Assembly: GCF_000622365.1 (NCBI RefSeq)
Contig: NZ_JASC01000014.1
Coordinates: 992,001-1,056,000, forward strand
Reading direction: 5' to 3'
Source of the DNA: Sulfitobacter noctilucae
Lineage (GTDB): Bacteria > Pseudomonadota > Alphaproteobacteria > Rhodobacterales > Rhodobacteraceae
Length of the DNA stretch: 64,000 nucleotides
The position numbers were made by a program, and so were the translations under genes. Numbering within the stretch: the stretch's first letter is position 1; each line of letters opens with the position of its first letter. The notes under the pieces are model-generated. The model was not told the DNA's origin. It saw nothing but the letters and a program-made list of their open reading frames with translations, and ran no database searches. This document shows, in pieces, positions 47,231 through 57,164 of the stretch.

Positions 47231-47307
47231 GTTCACCCCCCTGTGGACACCCACCCGCCGCAGGGCTATTTCTGGCAGACACTTTGCCCCCCCGGAAGGC
47301 CTGATCC

Positions 47308-49968
47308 ATGAAGACGTTGAACGACATCCGCTCCTCCTTTTTGTCCTACTTTGGCAAGCAGGGGCATGCGATCGAAGCATCCGGCCCGCTGGTCCCGCGC
47401 AACGACCCGACATTGATGTTCACCAACTCGGGCATGGTCCAGTTCAAGAACCTCTTCACCGGGGTCGAAACCCGCGATTATGTCCGCGCCACCACCGCGC
47501 AAAAATGCGTGCGGGCAGGGGGGAAGCACAACGATCTGGACAATGTGGGTTATACCGCGCGCCACCATACGTTTTTCGAGATGTTGGGAAATTTCAGCTT
47601 CGGTGATTACTTCAAGGATGACGCCATCGCCTTTGCCTGGGAGCTGCTGACCCGCGAATTCGGCATTGATCCCAACCGTTTGCTGGTTACCGTCTACCAT
47701 ACAGATGATGAAGCCGCCGCGATCTGGAAAAAGGTCGCCAATCTGCCCGACGACCGCATCATCCGTATTGCGACCGATGACAACTTCTGGCGTATGGGGC
47801 CGACCGGCCCGTGCGGCCCCTGTACCGAAATCTTCTATGACCACGGCGATCACATCCCCGGTGGGCCTCCCGGCACGCCGGAAGAGGACGGCGACCGCTT
47901 TATCGAGATCTGGAACATCGTTTTCATGCAGAACGAGCAGTTCGAGGATGGCACCATGCGCCCCCTCGAGATGCAGTCGATCGATACCGGCATGGGGCTG
48001 GAGCGCATCGGTGCCTTGCTGCAGGGTCAGCATGACAATTATGAGACCGATACGATGCGTGCCCTCATCGAGGCAAGCGGCAACGCGTTGCAAGTCGATC
48101 CCTTTGGCGCGGGCAATGTGCATCACCGCGTCATTGCAGATCACCTGCGCTCCACTTCTTTTCTGATTGCGGACGGGGTCATGCCGTCGAATGACGGGCG
48201 CGGCTATGTCCTGCGCCGGATCATGCGCCGCGCGATGCGCCACGCTCATCTGCTGGGCGCCAAGGATCCGCTGATGTATCAACTGGTGCCGGCCTTGCTG
48301 CGCCAGATGGGGAGCGCCTATCCGGAATTGGGGCAGGCGCAAAGCCTGATCACCGAGACCCTGTATCTTGAAGAAACACGCTTTAAGCAAACGTTGGAAC
48401 GTGGATTGAAGCTGCTGGAAGACGAGGTTGGCGGGTTGGCCGAAGGTGCCGAACTGCCGGGTGCGGCGGCGTTCAAACTCTATGACACCTACGGCTTCCC
48501 ATTGGACCTGACCCAGGACGCATTGCGCGAACAGGGGCGCAACGTCGACACAGCAGGTTTCGATGCCGCGATGGCCGAGCAAAAAGCCAAGGCGCGCGCC
48601 GCATGGTCGGGCTCAGGCGAAGCGGCAGACGCAACCGTTTGGTTCGATGTGGCTGATAAACACGGCACCACCGACTTTCTGGGCTATGACGCAGAAACAG
48701 CCGAAGGCCAAATCGTCGCCGTTTTGGTCGATGCCTCTCCGGCCGACAGCGCCAAAGCAGGCGATGTTGTGCAAATCGCTCTGAACCAAAGCCCGTTCTA
48801 TGCAGAATCAGGCGGCCAGGTTGGCGATCAAGGGACAATCACCACGGAAACTGGCAAGGTCGAAGTGACCGACACGCGCAAAACCGCTGGCGTTTTCGCA
48901 CATATCGGCACCGTGACCGAAGGCCACGTAACCCCCGGGCAGGCCGCTGTGCTTGAGGTTAATCACGCCCGCCGCACAGCGATCCGCGCCAACCACTCGG
49001 CCACGCACCTCCTTCATGAAGCCTTGCGCGGTGCATTGGGGGATCATGTCGCACAGCGTGGGTCGCTGAACGCGGCGGACCGTTTGCGGTTCGATTTCAG
49101 CCATACCAAAGCGGTAAGCCCTGATGAACTTCGGCAGATCGAAGCTGAGGTGAACGACTACATCCGTCAGAATACGGCCGTTGAGACCCGCATCATGACA
49201 CCGGATGACGCGCGTGGTTTGGGCGCTCAAGCGCTCTTTGGCGAGAAGTACGGCGATGAGGTGCGCGTGGTATCCATGGGCCAGCAGGACGGTTCCGGCA
49301 AAGGGACTGATAAAAACACCTATTCGCTGGAGCTTTGCGGCGGCACCCATGTGAGGCAAACCGGCGATATTGGTGCATTCGTCCTTTTGGGCGACAGCGC
49401 GAGCAGCGCGGGCGTCCGCCGGATTGAAGCGCTGACCGGTCAGGAAGCGCTGAACTGGCTGCGGGATCAGCAGACCGCCCTTGCGGGTATTGCCGAGACG
49501 CTGAAAACCTCAAGCGCCGATGTGGCATCCCGTGTCAAAGCCTTGATGGACGAGCGAAAGAGCCTGAGTAACGAAGTGGCCCAGCTGCGCCGTGAACTGG
49601 CCGTAGCGGGCGGCGGCGGTGCCACAGCGCCCGAAGCCGTCGACGTAAACGGCGTCAAATTTCTGGCGCAGGTCGTGCAGGGCGTCACGGGCAAAGATCT
49701 GCCCGCTCTGGTCGATGAATTCAAAGCCAACCTCGGATCGGGTGCCGTGCTGCTGATCGCTGACACAGGCGGCAAAGCGGCGGTAGCAGGCGGCGTTACC
49801 AAAGATCTCACGGACAAGGTTTCCGCCGTTGATATTGTCAAAGCAGCGGTGGTCGAACTTGGCGGCAAAGGCGGCGGTGGCCGTCCGGATATGGCGCAGG
49901 GCGGTGGTGCCAGCGCCGAAAACGCAGAGGCCGCCATCGCCGCGGCAACTGCCATTTTGAAAGGATAA
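47308..49968 (+). CDS. alaS: Alanine--tRNA ligase
   Basis: An 886-residue class II synthetase charging tRNA-Ala. The N-terminal catalytic core contains motif [15 protein letters not shown] and [51 protein letters not shown] is the tRNA-recognition region. The editing domain has the zinc-binding [12 protein letters not shown] (near residue 565) and CGGTHV (near 678). The C-terminal DHHA1-type C-Ala domain ([12 protein letters not shown]) completes it. GGAAGG lies upstream of the ATG. It is followed at once by the YciI gene, with five bases between. Confidence 0.98.
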   Translation: MKTLNDIRSSFLSYFGKQGHAIEASGPLVPRNDPTLMFTNSGMVQFKNLFTGVETRDYVRATTAQKCVRAGGKHNDLDNVGYTARHHTFFEMLGNFSFGDYFKDDAIAFAWELLTREFGIDPNRLLVTVYHTDDEAAAIWKKVANLPDDRIIRIATDDNFWRMGPTGPCGPCTEIFYDHGDHIPGGPPGTPEEDGDRFIEIWNIVFMQNEQFEDGTMRPLEMQSIDTGMGLERIGALLQGQHDNYETDTMRALIEASGNALQVDPFGAGNVHHRVIADHLRSTSFLIADGVMPSNDGRGYVLRRIMRRAMRHAHLLGAKDPLMYQLVPALLRQMGSAYPELGQAQSLITETLYLEETRFKQTLERGLKLLEDEVGGLAEGAELPGAAAFKLYDTYGFPLDLTQDALREQGRNVDTAGFDAAMAEQKAKARAAWSGSGEAADATVWFDVADKHGTTDFLGYDAETAEGQIVAVLVDASPADSAKAGDVVQIALNQSPFYAESGGQVGDQGTITTETGKVEVTDTRKTAGVFAHIGTVTEGHVTPGQAAVLEVNHARRTAIRANHSATHLLHEALRGALGDHVAQRGSLNAADRLRFDFSHTKAVSPDELRQIEAEVNDYIRQNTAVETRIMTPDDARGLGAQALFGEKYGDEVRVVSMGQQDGSGKGTDKNTYSLELCGGTHVRQTGDIGAFVLLGDSASSAGVRRIEALTGQEALNWLRDQQTALAGIAETLKTSSADVASRVKALMDERKSLSNEVAQLRRELAVAGGGGATAPEAVDVNGVKFLAQVVQGVTGKDLPALVDEFKANLGSGAVLLIADTGGKAAVAGGVTKDLTDKVSAVDIVKAAVVELGGKGGGGRPDMAQGGGASAENAEAAIAAATAILKG

Positions 49969-49973
49969 CCCTC

Positions 49974-50261
49974 ATGGGCGCACTTTGGATTGCACATGTG
50001 ACTGTAACGGACGAAGAGGCTTACAAGAAATACGCGGCCGGCGCGACCGTCGCCATCGCTGATCATGGCGGCGAATTTATCGCCCGTGGAGGCCGCTTTG
50101 TTCAGCTTGAAGGCAAAGAGCGTCCGCGCAATGTGGTTGCCCGTTTCCCCGATGTCGAAACAGCAGAAAAATGCTATCACTCTGACGCATATCAAGCAGC
50201 ATTAGAGCATGCGCGTGGTGCATCCGAACGCGAGTTGATGATTGTCGAAACATCCGACTAA
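49974..50261 (+). CDS. DUF1330 family protein (YciI-like dimeric alpha/beta barrel)
   Basis: A 95-residue protein with the ferredoxin-like dimeric alpha/beta barrel fold: MGALWIAHVTVTDEEAYKKYA, GGEFIARGGRFVQLEG and RNVVARFPDVETAEKCYHSDAY followed by QAALEHARGASERELMIVE are the typical strands and helices. These features fit DUF1330 best. No enzymatic function is established. It is preceded by AAGGATAACC and placed directly behind alaS, so it is co-transcribed with alaS; a terminator lies 31 bases after its stop. Confidence 0.87.
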   Translation: MGALWIAHVTVTDEEAYKKYAAGATVAIADHGGEFIARGGRFVQLEGKERPRNVVARFPDVETAEKCYHSDAYQAALEHARGASERELMIVETSD

Positions 50262-50292
50262 GAGCCTGTCGGATAACCTTAACTTAAAAATA

Positions 50293-50338
50293 ATGGGTGG
50301 TGTAGGCTTGCAGACCTACACCACCCATTTCTCTTTTT
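50293..50338 (+). terminator. Intrinsic terminator of alaS operon
   Basis: ATGGGTGGTGTAGG and CCTACACCACCCAT form a perfect 14-bp stem around an 8-base loop, followed by TTCTCTTTTT. The stem could also serve leftward typA transcription, although the T run there is poor. Confidence 0.88.
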
Positions 50339-50352
50339 GGCCTTATATCCCG

Positions 50353-50374
50353 CGGGGTCCGGGGCAGAGCCCCG
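50353..50374. repeat. Extragenic palindrome-like GC element
   Basis: CGGGGTCCGGGGCAGAGCCCCG contains the hairpin CGGGG-CAGAG-CCCCG (50360-50374). Such GGGGCTCTGCCCCGGACCCCG elements recur between genes in many high-GC bacteria. Only one copy was noticed in this window, in the gap between convergent genes. Confidence 0.45.
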
Positions 50375-50389
50375 AAATTCCCGAAGTGA

Positions 50390-52207
50390 TCAACCGGCCT
50401 TCGCCATCCGCTTACGCTCATGCGGGTCTAGATAGCGTTTGCGCAGCCGGATTGCGTTCGGCGTCACCTCAACCAGCTCGTCGTCGTCGATATAGGCAAT
50501 CGCCTCTTCCAATGACAGGATCTTGGGCGTGGTTAGGCGCACGGCTTCGTCGGTGCCCGAGGCCCGCACGTTTGTCAGCTTCTTGCCTTTCAGCGGGTTC
50601 ACCTCAAGATCATTTTCGCGGCTGTGCTCGCCAATAATCATGCCGGTATAGACGTCCGCTTGCGCGCCGATCATCATCTTGCCACGCTCTTCAAGGTTCC
50701 ACAGCGCAAAGGCCACGGATGTCCCGTTTTCCATAGAGATCAGAACGCCTGCGCGGCGCCCCGGAATCGGCCCCTTGTGCGGTGCCCAGGTGTGGAACAC
50801 GCGGTTGATCACGCCAGTGCCGCGCGTATCGGTCAGGAATTCACCGTGATAGCCGATAAGACCGCGGGACGGCACATGGGCGATGATGCGGGTCTTGCCC
50901 GCACCGGCAGGTTTCATCTCGACCAACTCACCCTTACGCACGCCGGTCAGTTTTTCGATCACCGCACCGGAATATTCGTCATCCACGTCAATGGTGGCTT
51001 CTTCGATTGGCTCGTGACGCACGCCATCAATGTCCTGGAACAGCACCTGAGGGCGCGAGATAGATAGTTCAAAGCCCTCCCGGCGCATGTTTTCGATCAA
51101 CACGCCCATCTGAAGCTCGCCACGACCGGCAACCTCAAAGGCATCACCGCCCGGTGTGTCTGAGATCTTGATCGCCACGTTCGATTCGGCTTCTTTGTGC
51201 AAACGCTCGCGAATGACGCGGGATTGCACTTTTTTGCCGTCACGGCCCGCGAGCGGGGAATCGTTGATGCCAAAGGTCACGGTGATGGTTGGCGGATCAA
51301 TCGGCTGTGCCGGGATCGCCTCGCTCACGGATTGGTCCGCCAGCGTGTCGGCCACCGTGGCCTTGGTCATGCCCGCGATCGATACGATGTCACCGGCTTC
51401 GGCCACATCAATCGCCGTCTGTTCCAATCCGCGATAGGCGAGGATCTTGGTACAACGGAAGTTCTCGATCAGCGTACCGTCGCGGGACATCGCTTTGATC
51501 GTCTGGCCTGCTTTAAGCGTACCGGTCTCAACACGGCCTGTCAGCAAGCGGCCCAAAAACGGATCACCGCCCAAGGTTGTCGCAAGCATCGTGAAAGGCT
51601 TGTCCGTATCGGCAATCTGCGCGGGCGCTGGTACGTGATCGAGGATCAGTTCGAATAGGGCGTCCAGACCGTCGCGCTTGCCATCCAGTTCGTGATCGGC
51701 CCAACCGGCACGCCCGGAGGCATACATCGTAGGAAAATCAAGCTGTTCGTCCGTGGCATCCAGAGATGCGAATAGATCGAAACATTCATCCAACGCGCGG
51801 TCCGGCTCGCCATCGGGTTTGTCGACCTTATTGATCACAACGATAGGGCGCAGGCCCAACTTCAACGCCTTGGAGGTCACGAATTTGGTCTGTGGCATTG
51901 GCCCTTCGGCCGCATCGACCAGCAACACAACACCGTCAACCATCGACAGGATACGCTCAACCTCGCCACCGAAGTCCGCGTGGCCTGGCGTATCAACGAT
52001 GTTGATCCGTGTGCCTTTCCACTCGACCGAAGTCGGCTTGGCGAAAATCGTGATGCCGCGTTCGCGTTCCAGATCGTTGCTATCCATCGCGCGTTCAGTC
52101 GTCGCCTGGTTCTCGCGATAGGTGCCGGATTGTTTCAGAAGCTCGTCCACCAGCGTCGTCTTGCCGTGGTCAACGTGAGCGATGATTGCGATGTTGCGCA
52201 GTTCCAT
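50390..52207 (-). CDS. typA: Translational GTPase TypA/BipA
   Basis: A 605-residue ribosome-associated GTPase involved in large-subunit assembly and stress adaptation. The G domain carries [15 protein letters not shown] (G1, near residue 12), [11 protein letters not shown] (G2), [17 protein letters not shown] (G3) and [13 protein letters not shown] (G4). EF-G-like domains II, III and V follow ([37 protein letters not shown]) and the BipA-specific C-terminal domain contains [15 protein letters not shown]. Length is normal. Genes on the other strand meet it at a terminator region. It is probably monocistronic. Confidence 0.97.
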   Translation of the reverse strand: MELRNIAIIAHVDHGKTTLVDELLKQSGTYRENQATTERAMDSNDLERERGITIFAKPTSVEWKGTRINIVDTPGHADFGGEVERILSMVDGVVLLVDAAEGPMPQTKFVTSKALKLGLRPIVVINKVDKPDGEPDRALDECFDLFASLDATDEQLDFPTMYASGRAGWADHELDGKRDGLDALFELILDHVPAPAQIADTDKPFTMLATTLGGDPFLGRLLTGRVETGTLKAGQTIKAMSRDGTLIENFRCTKILAYRGLEQTAIDVAEAGDIVSIAGMTKATVADTLADQSVSEAIPAQPIDPPTITVTFGINDSPLAGRDGKKVQSRVIRERLHKEAESNVAIKISDTPGGDAFEVAGRGELQMGVLIENMRREGFELSISRPQVLFQDIDGVRHEPIEEATIDVDDEYSGAVIEKLTGVRKGELVEMKPAGAGKTRIIAHVPSRGLIGYHGEFLTDTRGTGVINRVFHTWAPHKGPIPGRRAGVLISMENGTSVAFALWNLEERGKMMIGAQADVYTGMIIGEHSRENDLEVNPLKGKKLTNVRASGTDEAVRLTTPKILSLEEAIAYIDDDELVEVTPNAIRLRKRYLDPHERKRMAKAG

Positions 52208-52286
52208 TTGGGTCAGCCTTGTTCAGGGAGTTGGCCAGCGCTTACCGTGCAGGCGCAGCAAAGGCCAGTAGAAAACGCGTTTGCCG

Positions 52287-53192
52287 TTAAGACGTCTTGT
52301 CGCCGTCGCCTTTATGCTCGACCACAAGCGCCTCGGGAAAGGTCATCGTGCGGTAAGGGAAGGGGATCTCTATACCAGCGTCATCAAGCGCGCGTTTGAT
52401 GGCAGCGACAACTTTGTCCCGGCTGGACCGGATGTCGATGGGCCGTGACCCCGTCCACCATGTCACCTCAAAATTGATCGAGCTGTCACCGAATTCCTGA
52501 GCGAAGATTTCCACATCCCTCACGTCGTCCCGGACAGCATCCACGTCGCGCACCGCAGCTGCGATCACATCGCGGGCTTCATCCACATCAGCACCATATG
52601 CCACACCACAGGTGATTGTGGTGCGGCGCACATCCCGCGCGGTGCGGATCGTGACCGGGTTTTTGAAAAACATGGAATTTGGCGCGACCACCAACTGCCC
52701 ATCGGTTTGACGAATATGCGTGTCGCGGATGGTGATTTCTTCCACTTGACCGTCGATGTCTTCACAATCGATGTAGTCATCTATTGAAAACGGCTCTCGG
52801 AGCAGCAGAAGAACACCTGCGAGAAAGTTCTCAAACACGTCTTTAAATGCAAAACCGATGGCAACACCACCCACACCAAGAGCCGTCAGCGCGCGGCCGG
52901 GCGTGATTGTTGGGAAGGCGATTGTGACAGCGATAAGCGTGCCGAATAGCCAGACACCGACTGTGATTAACATCATGATCACATCGACCAAAGCCCGGCG
53001 CATCCCGGTGCGGCGCAGCGCGCGGGGTACGACCCAGTTCAGCATGCGGAGCACAAACCAGACAAAACCAAGGAACAGGAGTGAAAGAACAAGTTGCGGC
53101 AGAACGGACCAAAAGCCGGTGGCATATGCTTCAAGTTGATCGCGCAGCGGGGCCGGCAAGCTGGCCCAGAGGCCCGATATAAAACTGTTCAT
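52287..53192 (-). CDS. Small-conductance mechanosensitive channel (MscS family)
   Basis: A 301-residue channel with three membrane helices (about residues 29-51, 70-94 and 101-128). The third, GVGGVAIGFAFKDVFENFLAG, is the Gly/Ala-rich pore helix; LLLREPFSIDDYID opens the MscS beta domain and TITCGVAYGADVDEARDVI the C-terminal alpha/beta domain. It releases solutes on hypo-osmotic shock. Length is that of E. coli MscS. It lies upstream of typA on the same strand with 79 bases between. Confidence 0.92.
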   Translation of the reverse strand: MNSFISGLWASLPAPLRDQLEAYATGFWSVLPQLVLSLLFLGFVWFVLRMLNWVVPRALRRTGMRRALVDVIMMLITVGVWLFGTLIAVTIAFPTITPGRALTALGVGGVAIGFAFKDVFENFLAGVLLLLREPFSIDDYIDCEDIDGQVEEITIRDTHIRQTDGQLVVAPNSMFFKNPVTIRTARDVRRTTITCGVAYGADVDEARDVIAAAVRDVDAVRDDVRDVEIFAQEFGDSSINFEVTWWTGSRPIDIRSSRDKVVAAIKRALDDAGIEIPFPYRTMTFPEALVVEHKGDGDKTS

Positions 53193-53239
53193 ATCCCTAA
53201 ACGCACCACGGCCCTATCGGTTCCCGGTGTGACGCCCGA

Positions 53240-53575
53240 CTAATGGGTGCTGCTGGCCGAGAACAGGTGGATAACCAGAATACCGGCGATGATCAGGCCC
53301 AACCCCAGAATCGCAGGCAGATCAAGCCGCTGGCCGAACAGCACAAAACCGATGCCCGCGATCAGCACGATGCCCAATCCCGACCAGATTGCATAGACGA
53401 TCCCGACCGGCATCGCCTTGAGCGCGATGGACATGCAATAGAATGACAGCCCATAGAACGCCACAACCCCGATCGATGGCCAAAGCCGCGAGAATTGTTG
53501 CGATGCCTGCAATGCCGTGGTGCCCAGCGTCTCAGTCAGAATGGCGAAGAACAACCAGATGTAGTGGGTAGGCAT
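53240..53575 (-). CDS. SMR-family multidrug efflux protein (EmrE-like)
   Basis: A 111-residue four-helix membrane protein. The essential membrane Glu is Glu15 in FFAILTETLGTTALQAS, and YAIWSGLGIVLIAGIGF is the conserved TM3 signature with the GG7-like region. W and P residues at these positions favour the drug-exporting EmrE group over the guanidinium (SugE/Gdx) group, but this is not certain. The ATG at 53575 is chosen since AAGGA lies 9 bases upstream. No guanidine riboswitch was recognised in the preceding gap. Confidence 0.88.
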   Translation of the reverse strand: MPTHYIWLFFAILTETLGTTALQASQQFSRLWPSIGVVAFYGLSFYCMSIALKAMPVGIVYAIWSGLGIVLIAGIGFVLFGQRLDLPAILGLGLIIAGILVIHLFSASSTH

Positions 53576-53680
53576 GGTGTATCCTTTTAGAAAAGACCGG
53601 CTGTCAGGGAAGGCGGGGACCGTAGTTTTGTTCCTCAGAAGCAAACGCGAACTTAAAAAGATCAAATCACCAAAGCAGTC

Positions 53681-53708
53681 GAGGGCCGCTTCGCAAGGCG
53701 GCCCCCGA
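53681..53708 (-). terminator. Stem-loop after icd, possible terminator
   Basis: On the leftward strand GGGCCGC pairs with GCGGCCC around the loop CTTGCGAA, about 25 bases past the icd stop. No clear T run follows, so it may only stabilise the mRNA end. Confidence 0.45.
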
Positions 53709-53728
53709 CCATTTTCAGATCATACCCT

Positions 53729-54943
53729 TCAGCCCGCGAGCGCTTTGTTCAGGTTTTCATCGACCTTTTCAAGGAAACCCATTGTGGTCAGCCACCCCTG
53801 ATCCGGGCCGACCAACAACGCGAGGTCTTTGGTCATGTGGCCCGACTCAACTGTATCCACCAACACCTTTTCCAGCGTTTCGGCAAAATCGATGAGCGCG
53901 GCATTGTCATCCAGTTTGCCGCGGTGCTTGAGGCCGCCGGTCCAAGCGTAGATTGACGCAATGGAGTTGGTCGAGGTTTCTTCACCTTTCTGATGTTGGC
54001 GGTAGTGCCGCGTCACAGTGCCATGCGCCGCCTCGGCCTCGACCGTCTGACCATCGGGGGTCATAAGCACAGATGTCATCAGCCCCAGCGAGCCGAACCC
54101 CTGCGCCACCGTGTCGGACTGCACATCGCCATCATAGTTTTTGCACGCCCAGACATAGCCACCGTTCCATTTCATCGCACAGGCAACCATGTCGTCGATC
54201 AGGCGGTGTTCATAAGTGATGCCCGCAGCTTTGAATTTGTCTTCGAACTCGGTTTCGTAAATATGTTGGAAAAGTTCAAGAAACCGTCCATCATACTGCT
54301 TGAGAATGGTGTTTTTGGTCGACAAATAAACAGGCCAGCCCATGTTCAAACCATAGTTCATTGAAGCGCGGGCGAAATCTATTATGGATTTATCGAGATT
54401 ATACATCGCCATGACCACACCTGCGTCGGGCGCATCGAACACCTCGTGCTCAATCTCCGTCCCATCTTCGCCCACAAATTTAATGGTCAGCTTGCCGGCA
54501 CCGGGAAACTTGAAATCAGTAGCGCGGTATTGGTCGCCATACGCATGGCGGCCCACAACGATGGGCTTGGTCCAGCCCGGTACAAGGCGCGGCACGTTTT
54601 TGCAAATGATTGGCTGGCGGAAAATCACACCACCCAGAATGTTGCGGATCGTCCCGTTGGGACTGCGCCACATCTTCTTGAGACCGAATTCCTCTACCCG
54701 CGCTTCATCGGGTGTGATGGTCGCGCATTTTACGCCAACGCCGTATTTCTTGATGGCTTCGGCACTGTCGATGGTAATCTGGTCATCGGTGTCATCGCGT
54801 GCCTGGATGCCAAGATCGTAATATTTCAGGTCGATATCCAGATAGGGCAGGATCAGCTTTTTCTTGATGAAGTCCCAGATGATGCGGGTCATTTCGTCCC
54901 CGTCGAGTTCGACAACAGGGTTATCTACCTTGATCTTGGTCAT
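53729..54943 (-). CDS. icd: NADP-dependent isocitrate dehydrogenase
   Basis: A 404-residue dimeric isocitrate dehydrogenase of the eukaryote-like (type II) subfamily that produces 2-oxoglutarate and NADPH. N-terminal [17 protein letters not shown] is diagnostic; [14 protein letters not shown] near residue 91 holds the substrate-binding Ser and Arg; the catalytic Tyr and Lys are in [20 protein letters not shown] near 198-217; [20 protein letters not shown] near 308 contains the NADP-specific Arg-His pattern. Length and motifs are complete. It is preceded by an HD-domain gene on the same strand, with 96 bases between. Confidence 0.97.
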   Translation of the reverse strand: MTKIKVDNPVVELDGDEMTRIIWDFIKKKLILPYLDIDLKYYDLGIQARDDTDDQITIDSAEAIKKYGVGVKCATITPDEARVEEFGLKKMWRSPNGTIRNILGGVIFRQPIICKNVPRLVPGWTKPIVVGRHAYGDQYRATDFKFPGAGKLTIKFVGEDGTEIEHEVFDAPDAGVVMAMYNLDKSIIDFARASMNYGLNMGWPVYLSTKNTILKQYDGRFLELFQHIYETEFEDKFKAAGITYEHRLIDDMVACAMKWNGGYVWACKNYDGDVQSDTVAQGFGSLGLMTSVLMTPDGQTVEAEAAHGTVTRHYRQHQKGEETSTNSIASIYAWTGGLKHRGKLDDNAALIDFAETLEKVLVDTVESGHMTKDLALLVGPDQGWLTTMGFLEKVDENLNKALAG

Positions 54944-55039
54944 GAGGCGTTCCTTTGGCTACAGTGGGCTTGCCTTTCGTGTAGCCGATCTGCAGGTAAA
55001 GAGGAAGGCGGTATACAATGGTATGCCGAACTAAAGCAC

Positions 55040-55636
55040 TCAGCTTTTATGCGCCGCAAAATACGCCGCGATCCGCTGTCTGGCATAGTCCCACAAACCC
55101 GGTGCCCCAATCGCGATCTTGGACCCGACGCGTTCCGCAACCTGCGCTTCGCTCACATTGTATTCGGTCCAGCTTCCGCCGCCAGATTGAAGGTTCTGCA
55201 TCGGGGGCTGGAACCTGTCCAGCGACTTGGCGAATTGTGCCGAGGGCGTTTCGGCTGCCTCGAACTCTTCCCAGATGGCGCGAAACTGATCGCGCAGGTC
55301 GCCGGGGAGCAGGCCAAAGATACGGTCCGCAGCTACCTGTTCTGCCGAATGCATATCGGAAATATCGTGATCGCCGAAAATCGGATTATCGCCCGCGTCA
55401 ATCTCGACCAGATCATGCAGGATCAACATCTTGATCACTGTCACCATATCCACATCGGGGCCGGCCTGATCTGCCAGCACCATCGCATAAAGTGTCAGGT
55501 GCCATGAATGTTCAGCCGAATTTTCATATCGCGATGCATCACAGAGCGTTGTGCCCCGGATGATCGTCTTGAGTTTGTCCGCTTCATTCAGGAACGCGAT
55601 CTGTTGATCCAGCCGCGTTCCCGCAGTCTCAGCCAT
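55040..55636 (-). CDS. HD-domain hydrolase (HDDC2/YfbR-like)
   Basis: A 198-residue metal-dependent phosphohydrolase. The HD signature is complete: H in ENSAEHSWHLTLYAMVLAD (near residue 49), HD in KMLILHDLVEIDAGDN (near 83), and a later Asp. The family includes 5'-deoxynucleotidases acting on dNMPs. The ATG at 55636 (MAETAGTRLDQQIAFLNEA) fits the family N terminus; the frame to 55699 does not. It overlaps the end of the preceding 80-residue gene by eight bases, so both belong to one operon with the alpha/beta hydrolase. Confidence 0.9.
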   Translation of the reverse strand: MAETAGTRLDQQIAFLNEADKLKTIIRGTTLCDASRYENSAEHSWHLTLYAMVLADQAGPDVDMVTVIKMLILHDLVEIDAGDNPIFGDHDISDMHSAEQVAADRIFGLLPGDLRDQFRAIWEEFEAAETPSAQFAKSLDRFQPPMQNLQSGGGSWTEYNVSEAQVAERVGSKIAIGAPGLWDYARQRIAAYFAAHKS

Positions 55637-55871
55637 TGTCGGCGTTCTTGGCGCGGTGTGCCGCCAGCGTTTTGGCCAGAAAGTTGCGTCCCTGATCATT
55701 TGCCATCCGCGTACGGATCGCTGTCAGAAACGCCTCTTCCAACGTCTGCGATGACGCACCCAGCACATCACCTACCTGCATGAACAGGCGGTCTTCGCCG
55801 GTCTCGTTCTGCACGGCAAGACATTCTTCGGCCAGCTTGTTGGCCATTTCGATGACAACCGGATCAGCCAT
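55629..55871 (-). CDS. Conserved small hypothetical protein
   Basis: An 80-residue protein rich in Ala, Glu and Gln, predicted mostly helical, without signal peptide or Cys motif. I do not recognise a family. Its ATG overlaps the stop of the alpha/beta hydrolase gene by one base (TAATG at 55871) and its end overlaps the HD gene by eight bases, which strongly supports that it is translated as the middle gene of a three-gene operon. Confidence 0.75.
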   Translation of the reverse strand: MADPVVIEMANKLAEECLAVQNETGEDRLFMQVGDVLGASSQTLEEAFLTAIRTRMANDQGRNFLAKTLAAHRAKNADNG

Positions 55872-56524
55872 TAGCGTGACGTCTCTGTCAGGCGGCGTTT
55901 AACGTAATCGGTGGTGGAGCCGATCAGCGTATCCATGTGCGGCTCTTCAAAGAAGTGGCCCGCACCTTCGACCTCCTGGTGGGTGATCGTAATACCCTTT
56001 TGCTCGTGCAATTTGTTCACGAGGCTTACTGTGTCAGCGGGAGGTGCGACGCGATCAGCGGTGCCGTTGATGATCAGGCCGGATGCCGGGCAGGGGGCAA
56101 GGAAGCTGAAGTCATACATATTTGCCGGGGGTGAGACCGAGATAAAGCCCGTGATCTCGGGCCGCCGCATCAGTAGCTGCATACCGATCCATGCACCAAA
56201 GGAGAACCCGGCGACCCAGCAATGCTTGGAGTTGTTGTTCATCGACTGCAAATAATCCAGCGCCGATGCCGCATCCGACAGCTCTCCAATGCCCTGGTCA
56301 TATTCGCCCTGGCTGCGCCCCACACCACGGAAGTTGAACCGCAAAACGGTAAACCCCATGTTATAAAACGCATAATGCATGTTGTAGACGACTTTGTGGT
56401 TCATCGTCCCGCCGAATTGCGGATGGGGATGCAGCACAATGGCAATCGGCGCGTCGCGTTCTTTTTGAGGGTGGTAGCGGCCTTCTAGGCGGCCTTCCGG
56501 TCCGGGGAAAATGACCTCTGGCAT
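55871..56524 (-). CDS. Alpha/beta hydrolase (KANL3/Tex30-like)
   Basis: A 217-residue alpha/beta hydrolase. The nucleophile elbow is VAGFSFGAWIGMQLL (GxSxG) near residue 103, the oxyanion region LHPHPQFGGTMNHKVV near residue 31, and the likely catalytic His lies in EVEGAGHFFEEP near residue 190; the acid is in NGTADRVAPP. This compact form is common in alphaproteobacteria and usually has unknown substrate. It is the first gene of the operon with the 80-residue protein and the HD hydrolase, and is divergent from iscR, sharing its regulatory region. Confidence 0.9.
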   Translation of the reverse strand: MPEVIFPGPEGRLEGRYHPQKERDAPIAIVLHPHPQFGGTMNHKVVYNMHYAFYNMGFTVLRFNFRGVGRSQGEYDQGIGELSDAASALDYLQSMNNNSKHCWVAGFSFGAWIGMQLLMRRPEITGFISVSPPANMYDFSFLAPCPASGLIINGTADRVAPPADTVSLVNKLHEQKGITITHQEVEGAGHFFEEPHMDTLIGSTTDYVKRRLTETSR

Positions 56525-56562
56525 TGGCGTTCCTGTCTGGTGGTTCTAAAGTGCGCGAATTG

Positions 56563-56591
56563 TTGACGACTTCGCTCGGATACTTTAGAAC
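56563..56591 (+). promoter_or_regulatory. Promoter candidate for iscR-suf
   Basis: TTGACG (56563-56568) is followed after 17 bases by TAGAAC (56586-56591). The -10 match is weak, but it overlaps the ICE-like box, the arrangement expected for repression. Confidence 0.4.
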
Positions 56592-56600
56592 GGTTCTAAT
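56584..56600. promoter_or_regulatory. ICE (Irr)-like box upstream of iscR
   Basis: TTTAGAA-CGG-TTCTAAT matches the alphaproteobacterial iron control element TTTAGAA-N3-TTCTAAA at 13 of 14 defined bases. A further copy of the half site, TTCTAAAGT (56544-56552), is an exact inverted repeat of ACTTTAGAA (56582-56590). Irr, a heme-responsive Fur-family regulator, binds such elements; control of the suf operon, and possibly of the divergent hydrolase operon, is inferred. Confidence 0.6.
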
Positions 56601-56693
56601 ATGATGGCCGCACATCCGGCGGGTTCAGTGGTTGCGTTTATGCGGATCATTGCGCCGCGTCAATGAAAGCGGGCGATAAACAGGGGCCTGACC

Positions 56694-57164
56694 ATGAAGC
56701 TTTCGACCAAAGGACGCTATGCGATGGTGGCGCTGGCCGATATTGCACTGCAATCAGGCAGTGGGCTGGTGACCTTGGGCGATATCGCCGAGCGGCAGTC
56801 GATCTCCTTGCCGTATCTCGAACAGCTGTTTGTGAAGCTGCGCCGCGCCGATCTGGTGACGTCTGTGCGCGGCCCCGGCGGTGGCTACCGCTTGGCGCGG
56901 CCTGCGTCCGAAATTCGCGTGGTCGATATTTTGGCGGCAGTCGATGAAACGGTTGATGCCATGCACAAAGGGGCAGGGGCTTCGGGCGGCGCATCTGGCA
57001 GCCGCGCGCAGTCGCTGACCAATCGTCTGTGGGAGGGTCTGAGCGCACATGTCTATGTATTTCTGCATCAGACGCGGCTCTCGGACGTCATCGCAAACGA
57101 GCTGGTGCCATGCCCTGCTGTGCCAAACCTTTTCGATGTTGTCGGTGTGGTCGACGACGCATGA
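56694..57164 (+). CDS. iscR: Rrf2-family regulator IscR, cysteine-poor type
   Basis: A 156-residue Rrf2 winged-helix regulator opening the suf operon. KLSTKGRYAMVALADIA and ISLPYLEQLFVKLRRADLVTSVRGPGGGYRLAR are the standard IscR DNA-binding region. The three Cys that hold the 2Fe-2S cluster in E. coli IscR (92, 98, 104) are absent: residues 91-105 read HKGAGASGGASGSRA, and the only Cys is at 140. A Rhodobacter IscR with a similar loss is reported to bind a cluster in an unusual way. The protein probably represses the operon when Fe-S supply is adequate. Its stop overlaps the next start (ATGA). Confidence 0.92.
   Translation: MKLSTKGRYAMVALADIALQSGSGLVTLGDIAERQSISLPYLEQLFVKLRRADLVTSVRGPGGGYRLARPASEIRVVDILAAVDETVDAMHKGAGASGGASGSRAQSLTNRLWEGLSAHVYVFLHQTRLSDVIANELVPCPAVPNLFDVVGVVDDA

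Noticed and set aside
47266..48582. Leftward 438-codon open frame over alaS
   Set aside because: It is antisense to alaS and no family features are visible.
50353..50374. CRISPR-like or multi-copy repeat array
   Set aside because: Only a single GC-rich palindrome was noticed; no regularly spaced copies exist in the window.
53576..53728. Guanidine riboswitch before the SMR gene
   Set aside because: The ACGR-loop hairpins and conserved segments of the known guanidine classes were not found; the visible stem-loop is better explained as the end of the icd transcript.
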